Part shown: piece by piece, positions 1-12,649 of the stretch
How positions within the stretch are numbered: position 1 is the stretch's first letter
Layout: each line of letters starts with the position of its first letter
DNA from: Pogostemon cablin
Lineage: Eukaryota; Streptophyta; Magnoliopsida; Lamiales; Lamiaceae
DNA length: 64,000 nt
Direction of reading: 5' to 3'
NCBI GenBank assembly: GCA_023678885.1
Contig: CM042998.1
Location: 1 to 64,000, forward strand
Position numbers and translations under genes: made by a program
The notes under the pieces: model-generated
What the model saw: the letters and a program-made list of their open reading frames with translations, nothing else
Database searches by the model: none
Told to the model about the DNA's origin: nothing

Positions 1-204
1 ATTTCCTTCGTTTCGATGCATATTTACTTCATTTTAACGCATATTTTCTTTATTAGATCAATATTTCTTTCATTTAGATGCAAACATATTTCATTTTAAT
101 GCATTTTTACTTCATTTCGATGAATACTTAATTCGTTTTGATGCACAATTACTTCATTTTTTATCTATATTTACTTCATTACTATCAACATTTCCTTCAT
201 TTAG
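1..204. repeat. Partial HOR copy (U0), 3' tail only
   Basis: This is the end of an HOR copy whose start lies outside the window. It contains the irregular-length cassette (about 44-150: TTAGATCAATATTTC, then a CAAACATATTTC variant at 81) that precedes the next HOR start. The CAAAC form at 81 is also found at the ends of U4, U6, U7 and U8, while the other copies read CATAC. Confidence 0.9.
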
Positions 205-1442
205 ATGAATATTTACTTCATTTTGATGCATATTTACTTCGTTTTGATGCATATTTCTTTCGTTTCGATGCACATTTACTTCATTTTGATGCATATTTAC
301 TTAATTGCGATCAACATTTGCTTCGTTTCGATGTATATTTACTTCATTTTGATCATATTTACTTCATTAAGATCAAAATTTACTACGTTTTTTTTGCATA
401 TTTACTTAGTTTTCGATGCATATTTACTTCATTACGATCATCATTTCTTTCATTTCTATGCACATTTACTTCATTTTGATGCATATTTACTTCACTAAGA
501 TCATCATTTCTTTAGTTTCGATGCATATTTAATTCATTTTGATGCATATTTACTTCATTACGATCAATATTACCTTCATTTCGATGCATATTTACTTCAT
601 TTTTATGCATATTTACTTTATTACGATCAACATTTCCTTCATTTTGATGCATATATACTTCATTTTGATGCGTATTTCCTTCATTAAGATCAACATTTCC
701 TTCGTTTCGATGCATATTTACTACATTTTGATAAATATTTACTTCATTAATATCAATATTTCCTTCGTTTCGATGCATATTAACTTTTTTTGATGCATAT
801 TTAATTCATTACGATCAGCATTTCCTTCGTTTAGATGTATATTTACTTCATTTTGATGCGTATTTACTTTGTTTCGATGCATATTTCCTTCGTTTTGATG
901 CACATTTACTTCATTTTATTGCATATTTACTTCATTACGATGAACATTTCCTTCATTTTGATGCATATTTACTTCATTGCGATCAATATGTCCTTCGTTT
1001 TGATGCATATTTGCTAAATTTTGATGCTTATTTACTTCATTACGATCAAAATTTTTTCGTTTCGATGCATATTTACTTCATTTTGATGCATATTTATTTC
1101 ATTAAGTTCAACATTTCATTCGTTTTGATGCTTATTTACTTCATTTTGATGCATATTTACTTCATTCTGATGCATATTTCCTTCGTTTCTATGCACATTT
1201 ACTTCATTTTGATGCATATTTTCTTCATTACGATAAACATTTCCTTCGTTTCAATGCACATTTACTTCATTTTGACGATATTTTCTTTATTAGATCAATA
1301 TTTCTTTCATTTTGATGCATACATATTTCATTTTAAAGCATTTTTACTTCATTTCGATGAATATTTAATTCGTTTTGATGCACATTTACTTCATTTTTTT
1401 ATGTATATTTACTTCATTACTATCAACATTTCATTCGTGTAG
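205..1442. repeat. HOR head (P-block) as seen in U1
   Basis: About 59 monomers (1238 bp). It opens at the marker beginning ATGAATATTTACTTC. The block is paralogous to the start of the Q-block at 1443: both are preceded by the same irregular cassette (TTAGATCAATATTTC, then CATATTTCATTTTAA). It carries diagnostic words such as ATTGCGATCAACATTTGC (near 304) and ATATGTCC (near 987). The same block heads every HOR copy in the left array, so this entry stands for all of them. Confidence 0.85.
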
Positions 1443-3920
1443 ATGAATATTTACTTCATTTTGATGCATATTTTCTTCGTTTTGATGCATATTTCTTTCG
1501 TTTCGATGCACATTTACTTCATTTTGATGCACATTTACTTAATTACGAACAACATTTCCTTCATTTTGATGCATATTTACTTTATTTCGATGCATATTTA
1601 CTTCATTAAGATCAAAATTTACTACGTTTTTTTGCATATTTACTTCGTTTTCGATGCATATTTACTTCATTACGATCATCACTTCTTTCGTTTCGATGCA
1701 TATTTAATTCATCTTGATGTATATTTACTTCATTACGATCAACATTTCCTTCATTTCGATGCATATTTACTTAATTTTTATGCATATTTACTTTATTACG
1801 ATCAACATTTCCTTCATTTCGATGCATATTAACTTCATTTTGATGCATATTTACTACGTTTTGATGCGTATTTCCTTTATTTCTATGCACATTTACTTCA
1901 TTTTGATGCATATTTACTTCATTAAGATCAACATTTCCTTCGTTTCGATGTATATCTACTTCATTTTGATGCATATTTACTTTATTACGATCAACATTTA
2001 TTTCGTTTTGATGCATATTTACTTCATTTGTATGCATATTTACTTCATTCCGATGCGTATTTCCTTCATTTCGATGCACATTTACTTCATTTTGATGTAT
2101 AATTACTACATTACGATCAACATTTCCTTCGTTTCGATGCATATTTACTTCATTTTGATGCATAAACTTCATTTTGATGCATATTAACTTCATTTTGATG
2201 CATATTTACTTCGTTTTGATGCGTATTTCCTTTATTTCTATGCACATTTACTTCATTTTGATGCATATTTACTTCATTAAGATCAACATTTCCTTCGTTT
2301 CGATGTATACCTACTTCATTTTGATGCATATTTACTTTATTACGATCAACATTTATTTTGTTTTGATGCATATTTACTTCATTTGTATGCATATTTACTT
2401 TATTCCGATGCGTATTTTCTTCATTTCGATGCACATTTACTTCATTTTGATGTATAATTACTACATTACGATCAACATTTACTTCGTTTCGATGCATATT
2501 TACTTCATTTTTATGCATATTTACTTTATTACGATCAACATTTCCTTCATTTCGATGCATATTAACTTCATTTTGATGCATATTTACTTCGTTTTGATGC
2601 GTATTTACTTCGTTTCTATGCACATTTACTTCATTTTGATGCATATTTACTTCATTAAGATCAACATTTCCTTCGTTTCGATGTATATCTACTTCATTTT
2701 GATGCATATTTACTTTATTACGATCAATATTTATTTCGTTTTGATGCATATTTACTTCATTTGTATGCATATTTACTTCATTCCGATGCGTATTTCCTTC
2801 ATTTCAATGCACATTTACTTCATTTTGATGTATAATTACTACATTACGATCAACATTTCCTTCGTTTCGATGCATATTTACTTCATTTTGATGCATATTA
2901 ACTTCATTTTGATGCATATTAACTTCATTTTTATGCATATTTACTTCGTTTTGATGCGTATTTCCTTTATTTCTATGCACATTTACTTCATTATGATGCA
3001 TATTTACTTCATTAAGATCAACATTTCCTTCGTTTCGATGTATATCTACTTCATTTTGATGCATATTTACTTTATTACGATCAAAATTTATTTCTTTTTG
3101 ATGCATATTTACTTCATTTGTATGCATATTTACTTCATTCCGATGCGTATTTCCTTCATTTCGATGCACATTTACTTCATTTTGATGTATAATTACTACA
3201 TTACGATCAACATTTACTTCGTTTCGATGCATATTTACTTCATTTTTATGCATATTTACTTTATTACGATCAACATTTCCTTCATTTCGATGCATATTAA
3301 CTTCATTTTGATGCATATTTACTTCGTTTTGATGCGTATTTACTTCGTTTCTATGCACATTTACTTCATTTTGATGCATATTTACTTCATTAAGATCAAC
3401 ATTTCCTTCGTTTCGATGTATATCTACTATATTTTGATGCATATTTACTTTATTACGATCAATATTTATTTCGTTTTGATGCATATTTACTTCATTTGTA
3501 TGCATATTTACTTCATTCCGATGCGTATTTCCTTTATTTCGATGCACATTTACTTCATTTTGATGTATAATTACTACATTACGATCAACATTTCCTTCGT
3601 TTCGATGCATATTTACTTCATTTTGATGCATATTTACTTTGTTCCGATTCATATTTCCTTCGTTTCTATGCACATTTACTTCATTTTGATGCATATTTTC
3701 TTCATTACGATAAACATTTCCTTCGTTTCGATGCATATTTACTTCATTTTGACAGCATATTTTCTTTATTAGATCAATATTTCTTTCATTTAGATGCATA
3801 CATATTTCATTTTAATGCATTTTTACTTCATTTCGATGAATACTTAATTCGTTTTGATGCACAATTACTTCATTTTTTATCTATATTTACTTCATTACTA
3901 TCAACATTTCCTTCGTTTAG
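1443..3920. repeat. HOR tail (Q-block) with the 735 bp subunit tandem, as seen in U1
   Basis: The block starts ATGAATATTTACTTC after a TAG-containing word CATTCGTGTAGATGAAT. From about 1866 it consists of 17- and 18-monomer subunits (357 and 378 bp), alternating to give a 735 bp repeat. GCGTATTTCC-type words lie at 2221 and 2956, and GCGTATTTACTTCG words at 2599 and 3334; each pair is exactly 735 bp apart. Copy-number change in this tandem explains the long U3 and the short U7. The stretch from about 3600 to the next HOR start carries TTGTTCCGATTCATATTTCC and the irregular cassette. Confidence 0.85.
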
Positions 3921-6900
3921 ATGAATATTTACTTCATTTTGATGCATATTTACTTCGTTTTGATGCATATTTCTTTCGTTTCGATGCACATTTACTTCAT
4001 TTTGATGCATATTTACTTAATTGCGATCAACATTTGCTTCGTTTCGATGTATATTTACTTCATTTTGATCATATTTACTTCATTAAGATCAAAATTTACT
4101 ACGTTTTTTTGCATATTTACTTAGTTTTCGATGCATATTTACTTCATTACGATCATCATTTCTTTCATTTCTATGCACATTTACTTCATTTTGATGCATA
4201 TTTACTTCACTAAGATCATCATTTCTTTAGTTTCGATGCATATTTAATTCATTTTGATGCATATTTACTTCATTACGATCAACATTTCCTTCATTTCGAT
4301 GCATATTTACTTCATTTTTATGCATATTTACTTTATTACAATCAACATTTCCTTCATTTTGATGCATATATACTTCATTTTGATGCGTATTTCCTTCATT
4401 AAGATCAACATTTCCTTCGTTTCGATGCATATTTACTACATTTTGATAAATATTTACTTCATTAATATCAATACTTCCTTCGTTTCGATGCATATTAACT
4501 TTTTTTATGCATATTTAATTCATTACGATCAGCATTTCCTTCGTTTAGATGTATATTTACTTCATTTTGATGCGTATTTACTTTGTTTCGATGCATATTT
4601 CCTTCGTTTTGATGCACATTTACTTCATTTTAATGCATATTTACTTCATTACGATGAACATTTGCTTCATTTTGATGCATATTTACTTCATTGCGATCAA
4701 TATGTCCTTCGTTTTGATGCATATTTGCTAAATTTTGATGCTTATTTACTTCATTACGATCAAAATTTTTTCGTTTCGATGCATATTTACTTCATTTTGA
4801 TGCATATTTATTTCATTAAGTTCAACATTTCATTCGTTTTGATGCTTATTTACTTCATTTTGATGCATATTTACTTCGTTCTGATGCATATTTCCTTCGT
4901 TTCTATGCACATTTACTTCATTTTGATGCATATTTTCTTCATTACGATAAACATTTCCTTCGTTTCAATGCACATTTACTTCATTTTGACGATATTTTCT
5001 TTATTAGATCAATATTTCTTTCATTTTGATGCATACATATTTCATTTTAAAGCATTTTTACTTCATTTCAATGAATATTTAATTCGTTTTGATGCACATT
5101 TACTTCATTTTTTTATGTATATTTACTTCATTACTATCAACATTTCATTCGTGTAGATGAATATTTACTTCATTTTGATGCATATTTTCTTCGTTTTGAT
5201 GCATATTTCTTTCGTTTCGATGCACATTTACTTCATTTTGATGCACATTTACTTAATTACGAACAACATTTCCTTCATTTCGATGCATATTTACTTTATT
5301 TCGATGCATATTTACTTCATTAAGATCAAAATTTACTACGTTTTTTTGCATATTTACTTCGTTTTCGATGCATATTTACTTCATTACGATCATCACTTCT
5401 TTCGTTTCGATGCATATTTAATTCATCTTGATGTATATTTACTTCATTACGATCAACATTTCCTTCATTTCGATGCATATTTACTTAATTTTTATGCATA
5501 TTTACTTTATTACGATCAACATTTCCTTCATTTCGATGCATATTAACTTCATTTTGATGCATATTTACTACGTTTTGATGCGTATTTCCTTTATTTCTAT
5601 GCACATTTACTTCATTTTGATGCATATTTACTTCATTAAGATCAACATTTCCTTCGTTTCGATGTATATCTACTTCATTTTGATGCATATTTACTTTATT
5701 ACGATCAACATTTATTTCGTTTTGATGCATATTTACTTCATTTATATGCATATTTACTTCATTCCGATGCGTATTTCCTTCATTTCGATGCACATTTACT
5801 TCATTTTGATGTATAATTACTACATTACGATCAACATTTCCTTCGTTTCGATGCATATTTACTTCATTTTGATGCATATTAACTTCATTTTGATGCATAT
5901 TAACTTCATTTTGATGCATATTTACTTCGTTTTGTGCGTATTTCCTTTATTTCTATGCACATTTACTTCATTTTGATGCATATTTACTTCATTAAGATCA
6001 ACATTTCCTTCGTTTCGATGTATATCTACTTCATTTTGATGCATATTTACTTTATTACGATCAACATTTATTTTGTTTTGATGCATATTTACTTCATTTG
6101 TATGCATATTTACTTCATTCCGATGCGTATTTCCTTCATTTCGATGCACATTTACTTCATTTTGATGTATAATTACTACATTACGATCAACATTTACTTC
6201 GTTTCGATGCATATTTACTTCATTTTTATGCATATTTACTTTATTACGATCAACATTTCCTTCATTTCGATGCATATTAACTTCATTTTGATGCATATTT
6301 ACTTCGTTTTGATGCGTATTTACTTCGTTTCTATGCACATTTACTTCATTTTGATGCATATTTACTTCATTAAGATCAACATTTCCTTCGTTTCGATGTA
6401 TATCTACTTCATTTTGATGCATATTTACTTTATTACGATCAATATTTATTTCGTTTTGATGCATATTTACTTCATTTGTATGCATATTTACTTCATTCCG
6501 ATGCGTATTTCCTTCATTTCGATGCACATTTACTTCATTTTGATGTATAATTACTACATTACGATCAACATTTCCTTCGTTTCGATGCATATTTACTTCA
6601 TTTTGATGCATATTAACTTCATTTTGATGCATATTAACTTCATTTTTATGCATATTTACTTCGTTTTGATGCGTATTTCCTTTATTTCTATGCACATTTA
6701 CTTCATTATGATGCATATTTACTTCATTAAGATCAACATTTCCTTCGTTTCGATGTATATCTACTTCATTTTGATGCATATTTAGTTTATTACGATCAAC
6801 ATTTATTTATTTTTGATGCATATTTACTTCATTTGTATGCATATTTACTTCATTCCGATGCGTATTTCCTTCATTTCGATGCACATTTACTTCATTTTGA

Positions 6901-7634
6901 TGTATAATTACTACATTACGATCAACATTTACTTCGTTTCGATGCATATTTACTTCATTTTTATGCATATTTACTTTATTACGATCAACATTTCCTTCAT
7001 TTCGATGCATATTAACTTCATTTTGATGCATATTTACTTCGTTTTGATGCGTATTTACTTCGTTTCTATGCACATTTACTTCATTTTGATGCATATTTAC
7101 TTCATTAAGATCAACATTTCCTTCGTTTCGATGTATATCTACTATATTTTGATGCATATTTACTTTATTACGATCAATATTTATTTCGTTTTGATGCATA
7201 TTTACTTCATTTGTATGCATATTTACTTCATTCCGATGCGTATTTCCTTTATTTCGATGCACATTTACTTCATTTTGATGTATAATTACTACATTACGAT
7301 CAACATTTCCTTCGTTTCGATGCATATTTACTTCATTTTGATGCATATTTACTTTGTTCCGATTCATATTTCCTTCGTTTCTATGCACATTTACTTCATT
7401 TTGATGCATATTTTCTTCATTACGATAAACATTTCCTTCGTTTCGATGCATATTTACTTCATTTTGACGCATATTTTCTTTATTAGATCAATATTTCTTT
7501 CATTTAGATGCATACATATTTCATTTTAATGCATTTTTACTTCATTTCGATGAATACTTAATTCGTTTTGATGCACAATTACTTCATTTTTTATCTATAT
7601 TTACTTCATTACTATCAACATTTCCTTCGTTTAG
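3921..7634. repeat. HOR copy U2 (3714 bp)
   Basis: Complete copy. Distinctive changes: TTACAATCAAC near 4336 (CpG to CpA), a T-run change at 4501-4507, a 2 bp deletion CGTTTTGTGCGT near 5931 (shared with U3, U4, U5 and U7), and an altered stretch TTTAGTTTATTACG at 6781 followed by ATTTATTTATTTTTG. The last change is shared only with U8. Confidence 0.92.
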
Positions 7635-10600
7635 ATGAATATTTACTTCATTTTGATGCATATTTACTTCGTTTTGATGCATATTTCTTTCGTTTCGATG
7701 CACATTTACTTCATTTTGATGCATATTTACTTAATTGCGATCAACATTTGCTTCGTTTCGATGTATATTTACTTCATTTTGATCATATTTACTTCATTAA
7801 GATCAAAATTTACTACGTTTTTTTGCATATTTACTTAGTTTTCGATGCATATTTACTTCATTACGATCATCATTTCTTTCATTTCTATGCACATTTACTT
7901 CATTTTGATGCATATTTACTTCACTAAGATCATCATTTCTTTAGTTTCGATGCATATTTAATTCATTTTGATGCATATTTACTTCATTACGATCAACATT
8001 TCCTTCATTTCGATGCATATTTACTTCATTTTTATGCATATTTACTTTATTACGATCAACATTTCCTTCATTTTGATGCATATATACTTCATTTTGATGC
8101 GTATTTCCTTCATTAAGATCAACATTTCCTTCGTTTCGATGCATATTTACTACATTTTGATAAATATTTACTTCATTAATATCAATACTTCCTTCGTTTC
8201 GATGCATATTAACTTTTTTTGATGCATATTTAATTCATTACGATCAGCATTTCCTTCGTTTAGATGTATATTTACTTCATTTTGATGCGTATTTACTTTG
8301 TTTCGATGCATATTTCCTTCGTTTTGATGCACATTTACTTCATTTTAATGCATATTTACTTCATTACGATGAACATTTCCTTCATTTTGATGCATATTTA
8401 CTTCATTTTGATGCATATTTACTTCATTGCGATCAATATGTCCTTCGTTTTGATGCATATTTGCTAAATTTTGATGCTTATTTACTTCATTACGATCAAA
8501 ATTTTTTCGTTTCGATGCATATTTACTTCATTTTGATGCATATTTATTTCATTAAGTTCAACATTTCATTCGTTTTGATGCTTATTTACTTCATTTTGAT
8601 GCATATTTACTTCGTTCTGATGCATATTTCCTTCGTTTCTATGCACATTTACTTCATTTTGATGCATATTTTCTTCATTACGATAAACATTTCCTTCGTT
8701 TCAATGCACATTTACTTCATTTTGACGATATTTTCTTTATTAGATCAATATTTCTTTCATTTTGATGCATACATATTTCATTTTAAAGCATTTTTACTTC
8801 ATTTCGATGAATATTTAATTCGTTTTGATGCACATTTACTTCATTTTTTTATGTATATTTACTTCATTACTATCAACATTTCATTCGTGTAGATGAATAT
8901 TTACTTCATTTTGATGCATATTTTCTTCGTTTTGATGCATATTTCTTTCGTTTCGATGCACATTTACTTCATTTTGATGCACATTTACTTAATTACGAAC
9001 AACATTTCCTTCATTTCGATGCATATTTACTTTATTTCGATGCATATTTACTTCATTAAGATCAAAATTTACTACGTTTTTTTGCATATTTACTTCGTTT
9101 TCGATGCATATTTACTTCATTACGATCATCACTTCTTTCGTTTCGATGCATATTTAATTCATCTTGATGTATATTTACTTCATTACGATCAACATTTCCT
9201 TCATTTCGATGCATATTTACTTAATTTTTATGCATATTTACTTTATTACGATCAACATTTCCTTCATTTCGATGCATATTAACTTCATTTTGATGCATAT
9301 TTACTACGTTTTGATGCGTATTTCCTTTATTTCTATGCACATTTACTTCATTTTGATGCATATTTACTTCATTAAGATCAACATTTCCTTCGTTTCGATG
9401 TATATCTACTTCATTTTGATGCATATTTACTTTATTACGATCAACATTTATTTCGTTTTGATGCATATTTACTTCATTTGTATGCATATTTACTTCATTC
9501 CGATGCGTATTTCCTTCATTTCGATGCACATTTACTTCATTTTGATGTATAATTACTACATTACGATCAACATTTCCTTCGTTTCGATGCATATTTACTT
9601 CATTTTGATGCATATTAACTTCATTTTGATGCATATTAACTTCATTTTGATGCATATTTACTTCGTTTTGTGCGTATTTCCTTTATTTCTATGCACATTT
9701 ACTTCATTTTGATGCATATTTACTTCATTAAGATCAACATTTCCTTCGTTTCGATGTATACCTACTTCATTTTGATGCATATTTACTTTATTACGATCAA
9801 CATTTATTTTGTTTTGATGCATATTTACTTCATTTGTATGCATATTTACTTCATTCCGATGCGTATTTTCTTCATTTCGATGCACATTTACTTCATTTTG
9901 ATGTATAATTACTACATTACGATCAACATTTACTTCGTTTCGATGCATATTTACTTCATTTTTATGCATATTTACTTTTTTACGATCAACATTTCCTTCA
10001 TTTCGATGCATATTAACTTCATTTTGATGCATATTTACTTCGTTTTGATGCGTATTTACTTCGTTTCTATGCACATTTACTTCATTTTGATGCATATTTA
10101 CTTCATTAAGATCAACATTTCTTTCGTTTCGATGTATATCTATTTCATTTTGATGCATATTTACTTTATTACGATCAATATTTATTTCGTTTTGATGCAT
10201 ATTTACTTCATTTGTATGCATATTTACTTCATTCCGATGCGTATTTCCTTCATTTCAATGCACATTTACTTCATTTTGATGTATAATTACTACATTACGA
10301 TCAACATTTCCTTCGTTTCGATGCATATTTACTTCATTTTGATGCATATTAACTTCATTTTGATTCATATTAACTTCATTTTTATGCATATTTACTTCGT
10401 TTTGATGCGTATTTCCTTTATTTCTATGCACATTTACTTCATTATGATGCATATTTACTTCATTAAGATCAACATTTCCTTCGTTTCGATGTATATCTAC
10501 TTCATTTTGATGCATATTTACTTTATTACGATCAAAATTTATTTCTTTTTGATGCATATTTACTTCATTTGTATGCATATTTACTTCATTCCGATGCGTA

Positions 10601-12649
10601 TTTCCTTCATTTCGATGCACATTTACTTCATTTTGATGTATAATTACTACATTACGATCAACATTTACTTCGTTTCGATGCATATTTACTTCATTTTTAT
10701 GCATATTTACTTTATTACGATCAACATTTCCTTCATTTCGATGCATATTAACTTCATTTTGATGCATATTTACTTCGTTTTGATGCGTATTTACTTCGTT
10801 TCTATGCACATTTACTTCATTTTGATGTATAATTACTACATTACGATCAACATTTCCTTCGTTTCGATGCATATTTACTTCATTTTGATGCATATTAACT
10901 TCATTTTGATGCATATTAACTTCATTTTGATGCATATTTACTTCGTTTTGTGCGTATTTCCTTTATTTCTATGCACATTTACTTCATTTTGATGCATATT
11001 TACTTCATTAAGATCAACATTTCCTTCGTTTCGATGTATACCTACTTCATTTTGATGCATATTTACTTTATTACGATCAACATTTATTTTGTTTTGATGC
11101 ATATTTACTTCATTTGTATGCATATTTACTTCATTCCGATGCGTATTTTCTTCATTTCGATGCACATTTACTTCATTTTGATGTATAATTACTACATTAC
11201 GATCAACATTTACTTCGTTTCGATGCATATTTACTTCATTTTTATGCATATTTACTTTATTACGATCAACATTTCCTTCATTTCGATGCATATTAACTTC
11301 ATTTTGATGCATATTTACTTCGTTTTGATGCGTATTTACTTCGTTTCTATGCACATTTACTTCATTTTGATGCATATTTACTTCATTAAGATCAACATTT
11401 CCTTCGTTTCGATGTATATCTACTTCATTTTGATGCATATTTACTTTATTACGATCAATATTTATTTCGTTTTGATGCATATTTACTTCATTTGTATGCA
11501 TATTTACTTCATTCCGATGCGTATTTCCTTCATTTCAATGCACATTTACTTCATTTTGATGTATAATTACTACATTACGATCAACATTTCCTTCGTTTCG
11601 ATGCATATTTACTTCATTTTGATGCATATTAACTTCATTTTGATGCATATTAACTTCATTTTGATGCATATATACTTCGTTTTGATGCGTATTTCCTTTA
11701 TTTCTATGCACATTTACTTCATTTTGATGCATATTTACTTCATTAAGATCAACATTTCTTCGTTTCGATGTATACCTACTTCATTTTGATGCATATTTAC
11801 TTTATTACGATCAAAATTTATTTCTTTTTGATGCATATTTACTTCATTTGTATGCATATTTACTTCATTCCAATGCGTATTTCCTTCATTTCAATGCACA
11901 TTTACTTCATTTTGATGTATAATTACTACATTACGATCAACATTTACTTCATTTCGATGCATATTTACTTCATTTTTATGCATATTTACTTTATTACGAT
12001 CAACATTTCCTTCATTTCGATGCATATTAACTTCATTTTGATGCATATTTACTTCGTTTTGATGCGTATTTACTTCGTTTCTATGCACATTTACGTCATT
12101 TTGATGCATATTTACTTCATTAAGATCAACATTTCCTTCGTTTCGATGTATATCTACTATGTTTTGATGCATATTTACTTTATTACGATCAATATTTATT
12201 TCGTTTTGATGCATATTTACTTCATTTGTATGCATATTTACTTCATTCCGATGCGTATTTCCTTTATTTCGATGCACATTTACTTCATTTTGATGTATAA
12301 TTACTACATTACGATCAACATTTCCTTCGTTTCGATGCATATTTACTTCATTTTGATGCATATTTACTTTGTTCCGATTCATATTTCCTTCGTTTCTAAG
12401 CACATTTACTTCATTTTAATGCATATTTTCTTCATTACGATAAACATTTCCTTCGTTTCGATGCATATTTACTTCATTTTGACGCATATTTTCTTTATTA
12501 GATCAATATTTCTTTCATTTAGATGCATACATATTTCATTTTAATGCATTTTTACTTCATTTCGATGAATACTTAATTCGTTTTGATGCACAATTACTTC
12601 ATTTTTTATCTATATTTACTTCATTACTATCAACATTTCCTTCGTTTAG
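7635..12649. repeat. HOR copy U3, expanded (5015 bp)
   Basis: The longest copy, about 1280 bp over its neighbours. The Q-block has nine AATTACTAC anchors instead of five: 9551, 9907, 10285, 10642, 10831, 11187, 11565, 11921 and 12299. Spacings are 356, 378, 357, 189, 356, 378, 356 and 378. The single 189 bp step (10642-10831) is half a 378 bp subunit and marks an out-of-register recombination joint. The P-block carries one extra 21 bp monomer (about 8396-8416), also present in U4, U5, U6 and U8. Confidence 0.93.
10800..10840. other. Out-of-register recombination joint inside U3
   Basis: Up to about 10805 the sequence follows the GCGTATTTACTTCG-type subunit. After the shared word ATGCACATTTACTTC it continues as TTGATGTATAATTACTAC, which normally follows a GCGTATTTCC-type subunit. 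Elsewhere those two contexts never join. The crossover is placed within the shared word because the two parents are identical there. Confidence 0.8.

Larger units (their letters stand above)
205..3920. repeat. HOR copy U1 (3716 bp)
   Basis: Complete copy at standard length, with head P-block 205-1442 and Q-block 1443-3920. The anchor AATTACTAC occurs at 2101, 2456, 2834, 3191 and 3569, spacings 355, 378, 357 and 378 bp. Distinctive changes are a 2 bp shortening (GCATAAACTTC near 2161), otherwise seen only in U7; one extra T in the T-run near 391; and a single-base insertion near 3753 (GACAGCAT). Confidence 0.93.
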
